Of a stretch of 64,000 bases of DNA, positions 50,331 through 62,781 are shown piece after piece (positions within the stretch are counted from its first letter, which is position 1; every line of letters starts with the position of its first letter). Source of the DNA: Gordionus sp. m RMFG-2023 (taxonomy: Eukaryota > Nematomorpha > Gordioida > Chordodea > Parachordodidae); the NCBI RefSeq assembly GCF_954871325.1, contig NC_088779.1, positions 11,906,846-11,970,845 of the forward strand. The letters run 5' to 3'. The position numbers and the translations under genes were made by a program. The notes below the pieces were generated by a model, which was not told the DNA's origin, ran no database searches, and worked only from the letters and a program-made list of their open reading frames with translations.

Positions 50331-51945
50331 TCGTTTCGACATGAACTCCCCTTTCAATTTTAACCAGGACCCTCTGAACAGAGCTCAAAATTTTAAGATC
50401 ACCAAATACAGCGCGATTCTTCTAATTACATTTTCATACCAATCATCTGCTCCACTTTAACAACATATGATGATTTTTGGCTGAAATGTTATTTTGTTAT
50501 TATGATTTTTTTTTATTTATCGTTTACTAACTATTTACTTCATTAATTTTTATTAAATATTTTTTAACGTGTCTCTACTAAATACTTTCTAAAATATTTA
50601 AATAAATACAATTCTAAAATAAATTATAATAAATTGTGTTTATCTAAAAAAAAGAAACAATTTTTAACCTTTTATTTTTAAATTAAAGAAAAATAATTTT
50701 CACATTTTCCAATGAAAATAATTATATTATTTTTCTTTGTTATAATATTACTTTTTCTCTATATTAAAAATATTGCAAAATTTACAATACTGGGACATGT
50801 CACACCTTAATAGGTACGAGGGATTCACACAAAAAAACTAATATTATATGTTAATAACTATTAGATAATTAAACCATAGAGTCGCATGTTACAAAATATT
50901 TTAAATAATTAAACTGAGAGGATTTTTCCATATCATATCTATCTTCATGGTGAGTAGTATTGATATTATGAGAGTAATTGCTATGGTATCGTCCTTCGGA
51001 GTCAATGATATTTGTCTAGCTCATCAATAAAGTTAGATGGACAGGTCAATGAGCATAGTATGTTTTTTCCCAAACAGTCTGGTTAAAATTGGGGTATTGT
51101 TTGAGGGGACGGTAATATTGTTGTTTATTTCTGGAATTGTTTAATTTTCATCTTGACATTCGGGATCATGGTCACCTAGTATTTATTATAATAAATTGCA
51201 TAGTAGCAAAAATTTGTAAATTAACAAATTTAATCAAAAATTATTTATTTTATAAATTTTTTATGTTGTTTATCCTTCTGTAAAACAAAAACTATAAATT
51301 TATTAAAAATAAGTATTTAAATTTATAATAAAATTTTTTTAAAGGTAAATAAACGTGTTAAATTCAAATCAACATTTTTCTTTTTGTAGTAGAACCAAAG
51401 AAAACTTGCACATGGTACCATTAAAAATTGAATTTATTCAATCAGCAATATTCATAATTAAGCATATAACTGGATAGAATTTGACTTGCTATTTCTATAA
51501 TAATTAATTTGTAAAGAGCATGCATTCACTAAAATTTAAATATAATATTCCCATTCTGTTAAGTCTGGCAAATGAAATCATGTATGATAACTACTTCATT
51601 TATTGTTCTTAATTATCAAAAAAAATAACCAAATCAATATATTTGAGTATTTTTACAGATTTTATGATGATTATTTTAATATATTAGCTAAGATTAATAT
51701 TTCACATCTTATATTAGGAAATAATATTAATTAATACTATATAATACATTCTAAATTTATTTTTTTAACAGTCAATTTGATGGTATTGCGTTATAACTAA
51801 GATTTTTAATGGTAGTTAGGTAATTTGTCTATATTAAGCTAAAATTATAACTTTATAATAAATATTATTTAAAGAGGAATCATCATTAATATAAATGACT
51901 AATTTGTAATATAATTTTATAATATTTCACTCTGAAACACTAAAG
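50331..51945. other. AT-rich spacer, no gene seen
   Basis: No open frame with a recognisable domain on either strand, no RNA gene and no clear transposon ends. Confidence 0.5.
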
Positions 51946-51949
51946 GGAG

Positions 51950-52465
51950 TAGAGATCAAAACCAAAATTTTTGGGCATGACTAAAATATGTGCCCCTAAA
52001 AACTATGCTACCCTATCAAAGAAGCTTAATTTAAATTATATTAATACAGAATCTTATTTAGTTTCATAAGATGAGTTAGAAGATGTTTTTTTTATTTAAA
52101 AAAATGGCAACATAGTAAAATTTTAAAAAAAATTTAGTCAAAAAGAAGAAATTAAGTGTATTTTCAAAATCTCAAGTTATAAATAATTTATAAACTTAGT
52201 ATTAACATTTTTTTAATAAGTTATATATGATTCTACGTTCATTTTTCTATAAATTAAGCTTCTTTGATAGGGGGCACATAGTTTAGTCATGTAGAAAAGT
52301 AATTTTTTAAAAATTTTACTATGTTGCTATTTTTAAAAAAAAAACATTTTCTAACTCATCTTATGAAGCTAAATACGATTCTGTAATAATATAATTTAAA
52401 TTAAGCTTCTTTGATAGGGGGCGTGTATTTTAGTCATGTCCAAATTTTTTGATCCAAACCTCTGA
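51950..52465. mobile_element. Palindromic hairpin element
   Basis: About 190 bp at 51955-52145 recurs in reverse complement at 52265-52465. The arms share 'atcaaagaagcttaattta', 'cataagatgagttagaa' and 'gcaacatagtaaaatttt'. The right arm contains a further partial repeat of 'aagcttctttgatagggggc'. No transposase is present. A related end ('tttgggcatggcctaaaatg') occurs at 58865. Confidence 0.7.
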
Positions 52466-52830
52466 CCTAATTTTTTTTACATAAGCCTGGCCTACTGTTG
52501 TCTCTGGCCTGAATTAAAAAAAAATATATAAGGGATAAATATCATTTTTATTTTGTGCATTAAATATAAATATTCAATAATAACTAATGACATGAAAATG
52601 AATAGGTAATATACCTCCTCTTGTAAAATTTCTTTAATTTTTCATTCATATTATAATTTAATCATGTGAAAAATAAAAAACAAAAAGGAAATTTAACATT
52701 AATATTTTTGGGGTCATAGACCAGGCCTATGTTTTATTGATGATTTTTATATGACCCTGACCCACAAGGTTGATGGGCTGTCCTGTAAAACTCCAAGTTA
52801 GAACCTGGCTTTGTGGGCTGATTTGTTTTA
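52466..52830. repeat. Degraded hAT-end-like GC blocks
   Basis: 'aagcctggcctactgttg' near 52480 and 'agaccaggcctatg', 'ggctttgtgggctg' near 52715-52820 resemble subterminal 'ggcccggcc' blocks of the intact hAT family, but no terminus is recognisable. Confidence 0.35.
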
Positions 52831-53754
52831 ATTATTTATCTATTTTTACTAAGTATTTATTATATAAAAGGGGTTGACCAGATATTAGATATAGTGCTGC
52901 TAGATATTTATTATTGTTAGTTAAAATATGGGTCTGCATAAATTTTGAAACTGAAAATATTTTGTGATTTCTATTGTTTTTAATTTAAATAATTCTAAAT
53001 AAGATAGTAATATTATCTCTTCTAAATTATGTGTTTGGGTGTAAAGTCTTCTTATAGAGTTAGTTTTAGTCAAAAAAATTTTTTTGAATCCAAAATATAT
53101 ATTAAATTGTTAATCTTGCAATATTATGATATTAAAAGCAAGTAAACAAACACATTCACATTATACAACCCATGCAGAACATATTTACATCTAAGTGTGT
53201 CTCTATTTTCATTTTTTATATAAACTTAAAATCACCCCATCTTATAATTTGGTTATGGTTTTTTCACTTTACTCTATTGAAGGTTAATGATTGCAACACA
53301 CCCTTTTTTGCTATTTTATATTATAAATAAAAAAGCTTAAGTTTATTTGAGGCTGTTAATTAAAAAATATATTTAATTCAAAAAATTTTGAAACTATATC
53401 AGAAACATGAAATAAACCTTTTTTAAAATAAAAAAAATGAGTAAAACATATTTGTAAAATTGCTTTCCTTTCTCACTTTTATCTATCTTTTTCTAATATG
53501 GTTTATAGTTTATTATGTTTTAATTTATAAATTTTTTTGATGGTTAGGACTTTTGTCTCTTCCAGGGCCTAACATTAAGTATTTCAATTATAATTCTTTA
53601 AAACAAACATTAAAATAAATTGTATGATTGTAAATCATGGAGCAATTTTAATTTTAAGAAAGTGAAAATAACATTCATTTGGGCTATTTGACGCTTTAAA
53701 ATAACAATAATATTACCCAAATTAAAAAAAATACATGTTTAACTTACTATCACC

Positions 53755-55165
53755 CAGGGGTTTGAACCGAACCCAAACCTGGAGAAGAAAACCTGAATTT
53801 ATGGGAAAAACCTGAACCCCGTTTATAAAATTTTCAAAACCCCGAACTAGGGATGTACCGATATTTTATATCGGATCGGATCGGGCCGATATTTCGCTCA
53901 TTTTAAAATATCGGTTATCAACAAATATTATAAAATTTTCCCATCCGATATAAAATGGCGCTTTTAACAAAATTTAAAAAAAGTTATATCTAAAAAACCA
54001 TTTATTTTTATAAATAAAATCGAAATACATTTTTATGTTTAATTTTTTTAATAGAAATAATTAGTTAATAAACATTCTGCAATATAGTTATTTTTTTTCG
54101 CATTCTGTTTAAAAAAGTGTTCATTAATCTCTTCAGTATCTGTTTTTAGTGATGCTAGTGATATTAACAGTCCCCATCACCGCCGACATATCTCTGATAT
54201 AAATCGATATATTAATTTTAAATATTAATTTCAAATTTCATAATATATTTTTTTATTACTAATTATGTAAATAGATTAATGTTATTACTTATTATATAAA
54301 TAATATCAATTGAATTGAATATAAACTATAACTGACCATTATAATATATTTAAATGACATATGTTATGGTATAGTAAAATTATAGATGTTGTACTAATAA
54401 AAAGTATATTAAAAATTAAAACCGGTATCTTTGCAGAATATAAAATTAGATATGATATCGGATCGGTTATCGGCCGATATCAATTTAATATCTGAAATAT
54501 CGGATCGGATCGGCCTTCAAAAAGTGGTATTGGTACACCCCTTACCCCGAACCGAACCCGGGAATTTTATTTGAACCCAGGTTCAACTGGGCTCAGTATA
54601 TTGTTTAAATTAATATAATATATTTGTATAATTGTAAATATAAATATTAATAATTTACTTGACATTTTATAATATTTTCAAATTTCCATTTAAGTGAAGT
54701 GTTAATAAATTTTAAACAACTTAATTCATTTACTCCATTTTTAAATTTTTTTAAATTTTTTCTCAAAGATTCCTATTGGATTGTTAATAAATTTTAAACA
54801 ATTAAATTCATTTATGCCATTTATTTAAAATTTTTAACTTATTCACAAAGATTATTAATTAGAGGAAAATGAAAGTAAACAAGTCAAAGTAAAAATTATT
54901 TTATTGGATATTGTTAATTTAAAGAAAAACGTCTAAATAAAATTTTTTAAATATATATGTACATGACTATGCTTTGTATTTTTAACTATTGCCTATAAAT
55001 AAAATAAAAAATTTATTTTTACACCAAATTTATGTCTGTTTTTTAATTATGATTTAAATCTAGAATATTTTTTTTTATCACAAAAATTCTTAAACCTGGA
55101 ACCCGGTTCAATATTTACCTGAACCAAACCCACCTATATTTTTTTAAACCTTATTCGCATCCCTG
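53755..55165. mobile_element. Non-autonomous hAT, CAGGGRTKYGAA ends, interrupted
   Basis: The left end is CAGGGGTTTGAACCGAACCC and the right, read inward, CAGGGATGCGAATAAGG. The flanks CTATCACC and CTATTACC match at 7 of 8 positions. Subterminal 'aacctggaacccgg' and 'ccgaacccggg' blocks lie at both ends. The element was itself invaded by the 697-bp element at 53848-54544. No transposase frame was found. The end style is shared with the hAT at 62782. Confidence 0.75.
53848..54544. mobile_element. Nested hAT-type MITE with 'atatcgg' subterminal repeats
   Basis: The left end is TAGGGATGTACCGATA and the right, inward, TAAGGGGTGTACCAATAC. The flanking duplication is a perfect CCCCGAAC (53840-53847 and 54545-54552). 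Near both ends are repeated 'atatcggatcggatcgg' and 'ggccgatat' words. There is no transposase. Confidence 0.88.
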
Positions 55166-55173
55166 CTATTACC

Positions 55174-57224
55174 ACTAATGAATGTATTAATAGATGAGAT
55201 TGATAAAAATTTAATTATCTTATTTATACTATATTAAATTTTTTTTAAATTTAGTATATAATATATAATATTAAGATCAATATATTATTTCCTCTATATA
55301 CATTTGGTACCATATAAACTAGTTATCATAATTAAAGAAACGTAGAAAATCAAGAGGTGTAATAGTCTCGGAGTCAGAACAGTGAAAAATTGGGCTATGA
55401 TTGTCTTATCGTATATTTTTTAAACAAAGATAAAACATTAAATATTTTCTAGAAGTATAACCTTTATTCATCTAATTCAACACTGCAATATCGCCCTAAA
55501 CTGGAATGTGTTTTTTTTAGCATGAAAATAATCTTCAAAATAAAAAGAATTTTTTTTAAAATTTGTGATTTCATTTTGAAAGATTTTTTATGCACGAAAA
55601 TTACAAAATTTTTTAAAATAGAATTTGGTATTTTTAGGTAAAATTTGAAAATCTCTCTTTAAAAAATATTTTTTTCAGACTCTATTTTTAGCCTAGCATA
55701 TTCAGTAAACTAACCAAGTGTTTGTATAAAAATTTTGGAAACCGATTTTATATAATTTTATATTTTTGCACATCAACCGGCTAACATGGTGTTATTATTA
55801 ACGCATTTACGAATTTGAACGCGTTTCTATATTGAAATTTGTTTTCATTTTTTTTATTCTTAGCTTTAATATGTCATTTTACAAAAAATATCAGAGTTTA
55901 TTATTTTTCGCATAGACCACTGGTATTGGTTGAAATGGAATCGGCCAATACCGATACTGACATCTTTGTCCAATAGTCGTTCGATATTAATTTTAGGCTG
56001 TTTCAAACTTCAAAAAAGTTAAAAAGGGATCGGCTACATACAGATCTAGAGCAAATTTAAATATAGTTATTTTATCTGCCAAAATCGACCTTTACTATCT
56101 CTGGGTTTCTTATTTAACAATCTCTGCCCAAACTTTTAGTTACGTGGAGGTTGACAGATATGTTAAAATTGAAGTATCTTTTTTTTGATGTATCCCAGAT
56201 TCTTCATATCTACATTATTAAATGAATTTGCTTTTATCATTTATTTTATAAAATTTACTTGCATTTAGTTTATAAAATATTTCAACTGGGGGGGGGGACT
56301 CGCTGCCTCCATAAGATGGCGTCAATGTCTCTGTTTTTAAACAAGGGAATTGACATTGACAGGCCGTTTATAACCTAAGCCTAACCCATATATCTCACAT
56401 CTTTAACACTAAGCTATATCTCTTTCTCTTAACTCATTTTACGATTTGGGCTAAAGAGTTTGTTTTGCACACAATATTATATGCAAAGTAAATTACTTTA
56501 AATCTATTCAAATCAAACACGGTTTTAAAGATGAAAATATACTTTTTTTAAAAAAAAATTATAAATTGCATCATTTCTTGGTAGCATATTTATCCTATTA
56601 ATTTTGTCCTTAAGTTAAAATTTAAAACAAACCATCTTCATCTTTTTTAAAATTATTTTACGTTTTCTTCATATATTCATAATAAAATAGCTTATTCAAA
56701 TCTCCTTTATAAATTCATCATTTTTTTTTTGTATTTCTTCAAAGTTCGTTATCCGATATCCAACACATTTTATTATTATTTTTTATATACAGACGTATAA
56801 TACGTGTTGTTACTCATCTTCATCTCATCATTATGACGTAATTGTGTTTAGATTAAACATTATAAATAATATTTTTTTAAAAACTCTAACCCTCCCCCTC
56901 TCCGCCCTTCTCATTTTTTCACTTAAAATTTTGTTTATTTTTATTTGTTGTTAATGCCGATTTGTTTCTAGCCATGCTAAATAATTTTTCTTCTTATTTC
57001 TCATCATAATTCGTTTTTCTTAATTTTTTTTTTTAAATTTATTTATTTAATTTATTTCTCGGAAAATCATTATATATTATTTATTTTTTTAAAATTATTA
57101 TTTGTCATTTTTTTTTTGAAATAAAATAAAAAATAATTGAAATAAATAAAGGGGATAAACGAACCAATAAAATAAAATATAAAATTTAATGTACTTTGTA
57201 AAACTACCGGGGTCAAATTTTTAG
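55174..57224. other. Intergenic upstream of the candidate receptor exons
   Basis: AT-rich with no gene seen. 55915-56000 holds 'gaatcggccaataccgatactg', probably a scrap of the element family at 53848. 56880-56910 has a pyrimidine-rich block ('ccctccccctctccgccc') that could be part of a promoter; this is inference. Confidence 0.4.
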
Positions 57225-57348
57225 CTCAATGTGGAGGATGGCCTCCCCCGCCCTGATTTTAAAAAGATTGATAAATCTCTCTTCGGGCTTCTAAAAGTTA
57301 TCAATAGTTTTGTCGGCTATGAATGTCGTCACGAGATTTTTAAACAAG
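57225..57348 (+). CDS. Candidate exon, unknown gene
   Basis: An acceptor-like AAATTTTTAG precedes 57225 and a donor AAG|GTAAAT follows 57348. Between them 41 codons read LNVEDGLPRPDFKKIDKS and then 'LFGLLKVINSFVGYECRHEI'. Codon use is less AT-biased than the surrounding DNA. I recognise no family. The frame also continues past the donor to a stop at 57428, so this could be a terminal exon, or chance. It could belong to the same gene as the exon at 58590, but nothing proves that. Confidence 0.3.
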
Positions 57349-58589
57349 GTAAATTATTAACCTCGGCTCGGAAAATTAAATCTTACCATTTTACGACGTC
57401 ACGGCTTCTGATTTGTATCGCGACGTAATTACCTACTATCCCAAAATTCTCAAATTATTTAAATATTTTGATTTTTTAATAAAATATATTGATTGAATGA
57501 GTATACATATAAAAAAAATCATGTCTTTAAGAATTTACTTGCTCCATATGTATTCCAAATGTAATATCCATTTGTTTAGACCTCCACAATTTTCATTGTT
57601 TCTGTGAAAATAATAAGTTTTCATGGTTTAAAACCATCTATGCCTATGCAGGCAATAAATTGCGCAAATTAGCTGGAAAAAATAGTATTTTTTTTTCAAA
57701 ATGGAATGAAAAAAAGATTGCATTAATTTTTTTATTAGGGAATAAAATTGCACGTGGCAGTAAGCTACATTAGGGCATCTTTCGATTTTATACAACTTTA
57801 AAGTTTAGCACTGCTTATTTTTTTATGAGGGAAAAGGAGATAAATTTGTCAGATTCTTAACCGGCTTTCCAGCCCCGCCCAAAAAATTTAGGTCCCCTTT
57901 TTAAATCGCTAAAAATTAGAATTCTCGCTTATATCTCCTATAAAAATTTTAAAGTAAATTTGAAATTGATGTAAATAGATGTTAGGGTGATAAACACATC
58001 TATTTAAATTATGTATTTAAAAAAAATATCTAAAAATGTTAAAAATATCATTCATATTCCTATCACAAATTTTGCACAAGTTACTCCGGCCAGGCGGTTA
58101 GGACCCCAGACCTGATCGTGACAATATTTTTTGACAAAAAAATATTATGCTTAGGCGATAGTAAGGGCGGTACTAGTATTATTTATCATAGAAATAAAAA
58201 AAAAATTTATCGATTTTTCGTGAAAGCAATTTTCATCATTTACATAATAAAAATTTTATTATTTTTTTCGTTTTTTATAAAAATAAAATGAATATATACA
58301 AAAAAATACATTTACATATTAATGAAGATGGAATGTGATATTTAAATTTTTTATTTTACACAATATAAATTTTTTTAGATCATAATATTTAAATTGATTG
58401 ATTTTCGGGATATTTTCTTATAGAACCATTCTTTCTTTCATTCATTCATTTTTGACAATATCGTATTTCTATTTACAGATGTTAAAACTAAAAAAGAAAT
58501 TCTCTTCATGAATTAATAACGGGGCATTTGTCTTTGGACACTCGATTTCAAAATCATTTATAACAAATCAAAAAAAAATGCAATAAAAC

Positions 58590-58767
58590 ATGAATCAACG
58601 CCGAAAACGGGTTGAGATATCCTCGAAAAATGTTATTTGCGATTTTTATGATGGCGGTAATTCAACCCAGGAAAGCTGCCGCGAAAATCTGGAGTCCAAA
58701 AAGGCCCATTGTTACGGTTTATGGAAGTTCGATGCCGAGACCGATGAATTCAAGATTATGAAAAAAG
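58590..58767 (+). CDS. Exon of a TGF-beta-superfamily type II receptor ectodomain (partial)
   Basis: Reads 'VICDFYDGGNSTQESC', then 'AHCYGLWKFDAETDEFKI', then MKKG. Activin and BMP type II receptors show the same order: a cysteine, an N-glycosylation site (NST here), a cysteine, then HC-Y/F-A/G-x-W and a K-x-G end. The donor G|GTTATT lies in phase 1 just after MKKG, where animal genes of this family have an intron before the CW of the next exon. The next exon was not found within the window. A complete hAT (59124-61824) follows within 360 bp. The N-terminus (MNQRRKR) lacks a signal peptide, so an upstream exon or a different acceptor is likely. Kinase-domain exons must lie beyond the window, or the gene is broken. 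Confidence 0.55.
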
Positions 58768-59115
58768 GTTATTAAAATATTATTTCATATATAATTTTTA
58801 TACCTGTAGTCCCAGGCGGGACACAGCCTGGAACGAGCTAGATATAGTATTCCTAGAAAAAAAATCTTTGGGCATGGCCTAAAATGAATATTAATCTTTT
58901 CAAGTCTGCATAGCACAAACTGTTATAATGTCATCTCTGAATTGTTCCGTTAAAAACATCTGTCTGCCGTAACTAACGATCGGTCGTTAGTTTTCAATAG
59001 ATGAGGAGAATAATATGAACCGATTCGTTTATATATACTTAGTGGTATTTTTATGACGGGTTTTATATCTTTTACGAGATATATTTATTTATAAACTGTT
59101 TTTTTAGGCGGTGCC

Positions 59116-59123
59116 CTAAATAT
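59116..59123. repeat. Left target-site duplication of the intact hAT
   Basis: CTAAATAT, identical to 61825-61832. Confidence 0.95.
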
Positions 59124-61824
59124 TAGTGATCTGCACGGGCCTAATTTTTTAGGCCCGACCCGGCCCGAAATTTTTTTTAAAAAATTTTTCCCGGCCCGGC
59201 CCGAAATTTTTTTAAAAAATTTTTCCCGGCCCGGCCCGAACACGAAATTTTTTTAGAAACTTTTGCCGGCCCGGCCCGAACCCGAAATTTTTGCCGGCCC
59301 GGCCCGAACCCGAATTTTTTTTAATTCATCCTAAAGTAATAATTATATTTTTTTTAGCTTTTAGTTTATTTTTTATATTTAAGATTTTGTTTTTGCAAAA
59401 AATATCTTAGTAAACAGAAAATTTATTTAGTATTTAATTATTTATTTAAAATACTATCAAAAATACCTATAAACCAAAAATAATTATAATGTTAAATTAC
59501 ACAACTATATATTAGATTCATATTTATAATTATCATTTAAAAATATCAAAGCATCAACATTTTCTGGTGACAGTCTATTTCTTCTTTCGTCTAATAACCT
59601 TCCAGTCTTTGAAAAAGTTCTCTCTGAAGTTGTGGACGTTGCAGGAATTGCTAGAATTTTTCTAGCCAATTTTGTCATCTTTGGTAATCTAATTTCATTT
59701 TTATTCCACCATTTTAATATATCTTTTTCTGGATCTATATTTTCATTATTCTCTTTTATGTTTAAATTCTTATAAATTTCAAGCTCATCTGTTTCTTTTT
59801 TTTCATATTCTTCCTCATTGTCCTCCCATCTTTCATATTCATTGCCTGATATATAAAAATAATATAAATAGAACAATTTTAAATGTACCTTTAGATCTTT
59901 TAGGCGATTCCACAATTTGAGAAACGCCTTGAATATCCAAATCTATAATATCAATTGAAGGACAATATTCTTCAGAATTAATTATATTTTTGACTGAATT
60001 CTCTACTTCTAATATTTCCATTGATGATAACATTCTTAATTTTCTATATTTGGGGCATAAAAATGTCGCTATTTTATGCAAAATATTGATTTTAAATTTA
60101 GATAATAAAAAATTTTTTAAATTGGTTTTTATTTCTTTTATATCATTGTTTTGATAAAATGAATCATTTAAATCCTCGTGAAGAATATTATTAAAGCATA
60201 GCAGTACTTTTAAAGTAGGATTAATATCTCCTTCTAGTTCTTTAGTAGCTTTATCAAAAGGATATAAAATATCAATCAAATTTTTCAAAATAGATTTCTC
60301 CAAGTTTTCCATTTTATTAATATCTCCCTTGGATGATAAAAAATTGACGATGTCATCATATTGGTTAATAGATTTCAACATATTTAATTTTGAATTCCAT
60401 CTAGTTTCGATATCTTGTTGTAATGTTTTGTCTAAATATTGATTCATACCGGTTTGTTTAAAATACATGGTTAATTTTTTAGCAGAAATAAGGGTTTGAT
60501 ATATATTAGGAGCGATAATTTTCAAAGATTGTTCCTTAAAGGTATTTCGAAGAACAGTATTTAATAGATGTGCGCTGCAATTTAATCTGGTGTATTTTTC
60601 TAGGGCTTTAATTATATTAGCTCCTTGATCAGATATAAATATTATATTTTTCACTTGATCGGGAATTATTCCAATTGCAGCAAAATTTTGTAGCATTTCC
60701 TTATGTATGTTCACGGCGGTTTTTTTCTCTTCTTTAAACTTATTCGTAAATAAAACATGTTTATATAAGGTTTCACCTTCGATATAATGAATTGAAACAG
60801 TTAAATAGGAAAACTTTTTAAAAGAATCTGTCCACATGTCTGTTGTAGCAGAGCATTTTTTATCAAATAATTGAACATTTATTTTATTAACCAAATTTGT
60901 TCTAATTTGATCCGTCATAACTATAGCATTTCTCGATAAAGTAGTTGGATGGGGAATAATTTCGCTACAGTCAATATTACCGTAAATGGAGCCAATTTGA
61001 ATAAAATTTTGAGCCATTTTTATAAAGCCATCTCCAGTTATCGAATCAAAGGCACGCATGTCCTTGGCGCAATAATAGATCAAGGTATCACATAGTTTCT
61101 TTTTAATAGTTAAGGAAGAATTTAGATCTATTTTCTTTTGAATATACCTAGTTATTTTAGGAATAGAGGAATCGTCATTCTTAACGCACTTGTGACGTCT
61201 TAAATGAGAATTTCCAGATGTGCTTTTATATTGTAATATACTATTACATTTTTTACATTGGACGTAATCAAGTTTTTTGTTTTTATCATCAAATATGTCT
61301 TCAAAATTTTCCCATATATTGCTTTTACCTAAATGGGGCAAACAAATATATGTTCCATTTTGTATTTGTTTTTTTAAAAAAATTAAATTCATTTTTAAAT
61401 TATATTTAAAATTTAAGTTTTATAAAAAAACATTTAAATTATTTTACCCATAATAAAATATATATGACATATGGCGTCTACTTTCTAAATAAATAAAATA
61501 TATTTATATTTTACAAATAAAAAATGTTGCCGCCTTGTTTCTTAAAAAAAAGTTTAATTATATATTTATACCAAGAATAAAAGATACATGCCATCATATG
61601 GCGTCTAGCTTCTTCAAATAAAATTAAATATTTTTATTTTACAAAAAATATTAGTGCCAATATTAAAAATATTTTAAGGCCCGGCCCGACCCGGCCCGAA
61701 TTTTTTTAAAAAATATTAGGCCCGACCCAACCCGAACCCTAATTTTTTTTTTAAAGTAGGCCCAAACCCGGCCCGAAGCCCGTTCGGGCCGGGTACGGGC
61801 CTGGCCTACTTTTGCAGATCTCTA
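59124..61824 (-). mobile_element. Complete-looking autonomous hAT transposon
   Basis: 2701 bp. The terminal repeats are TAGTGATCTGCA and, inward from the right, TAGAGATCTGCA (11 of 12 identical), flanked by a perfect 8-bp duplication, CTAAATAT. Inside each end are tandem subterminal repeats built on 'ccggcccggcccgaa' separated by A/T runs (about five copies at 59150-59320, three or more at 61675-61800). Such repeats are typical transposase-binding regions. The single gene inside is open throughout once one 43-nt intron is removed. A deletion derivative of the same family lies at 26536-27136. Confidence 0.93.
59505..61392 (-). CDS. hAT transposase, two exons, 614 residues
   Basis: Cut-and-paste transposase acting on the ends of its own element. 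Exon 1 is 61392-59889 and exon 2 is 59845-59505. The intron 59888-59846 is 43 nt, GT-AG and phase 1, joining K-S-K-G to NEYERWED. A BED-type zinc finger uses C46, C49, H63 and H67. The first acidic catalytic residue lies in TTDMWTD (D185), the second in FISDQGAN (D255). These are followed by CSAHLLN (272-278) and TRWNSKL (330-336). The C-terminal dimerisation region (about 546-607) contains WWNKNEIRLPKM and IPATSTTSERTFSKTG, with E576 as the likely third acidic residue. The length is close to that of Hermes-type transposases (about 612). No stop or frame change is seen, so it may be active. The intron is the size of host introns. Confidence 0.92.
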
Positions 61825-62404
61825 CTAAATATCAATAAATTCGATTTCATACACTTTGAAACTTTATTGAAAAAAAAAGAAATATATATATAAAGACATG
61901 TCCAAAATATTATTGTAGAAAATTTTTAAAAATTTAAACGATAATTAAAAAAAAGATTTTGAACATAGCCTTAAGATAGAGAAGAGACGTTTTTTTTGTT
62001 AGAATCTTGAAATTCAATTCCTATCATATGCTTTATTGCATATTTATCTATTTAAAATATTAACTTATTATTACTATGTTGTGATTATAAACTGTTTGTT
62101 TTCCTTTTAAGAAGAAAAGAAACCAATGGTTAAAAACATAATATTAAATGTTTTTTTTGAAGATACGTTTTTAATAATTTAAGCCATGTCTTGGTTCGTC
62201 TCATTTTTTTGAAACTTATTTCAATTTAGTCCAGACTATACAGATTTTGAACTAGGACTTAAATGTATATATTAAATGAATATTATTTGTATAATTTTTC
62301 TGTACAAATAGACAAAAGGACCCGTGATCTTTTACGTAATTCTAAATATCTTTCTTTTTAGACTGTTTGTAGGATGCTATATAGATAGCTAAAGAGACAA
62401 TTTA

Positions 62405-62595
62405 TACGAACCAGGACACGACCTCGGTGTTTTTTATTGTATAACCATAATATATTTAATCTGACGATGGGGACTGAAAATTTTGAATTCCGGAGATGTC
62501 ACGAACCGAACCAGGACACACCTTAATATTTTTTGTTTTAATCATAATATAGTTAACTTGACGAGGGGGACTTAATATTTTGAATTCCATACATA
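62405..62595. repeat. ~110-bp imperfect tandem duplication
   Basis: 'cgaaccaggacacgacctc' to 'gaattccggagatgtc' is followed by a second copy, 'cgaaccaggacacacctta' to 'gaattccatacat'. Both share 'aaccataatatatttaat'-like and 'ggggact' words. Confidence 0.7.
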
Positions 62596-62781
62596 AGGCA
62601 CTGAATTGCACAAGTTTACTGGAAGTCCATTAGTTACTTACATTTTCTAATCATATTGAAAATTTTTTAAAATTAGATCATTTATCCGACGTGCCGTTTT
62701 ATCCACTAACTTTTGCCCGACCTTTTACTGTGAATATTATTCACTTTCAGAGTTTGAAACCTGGACTAAAAGGGTTTCCAT

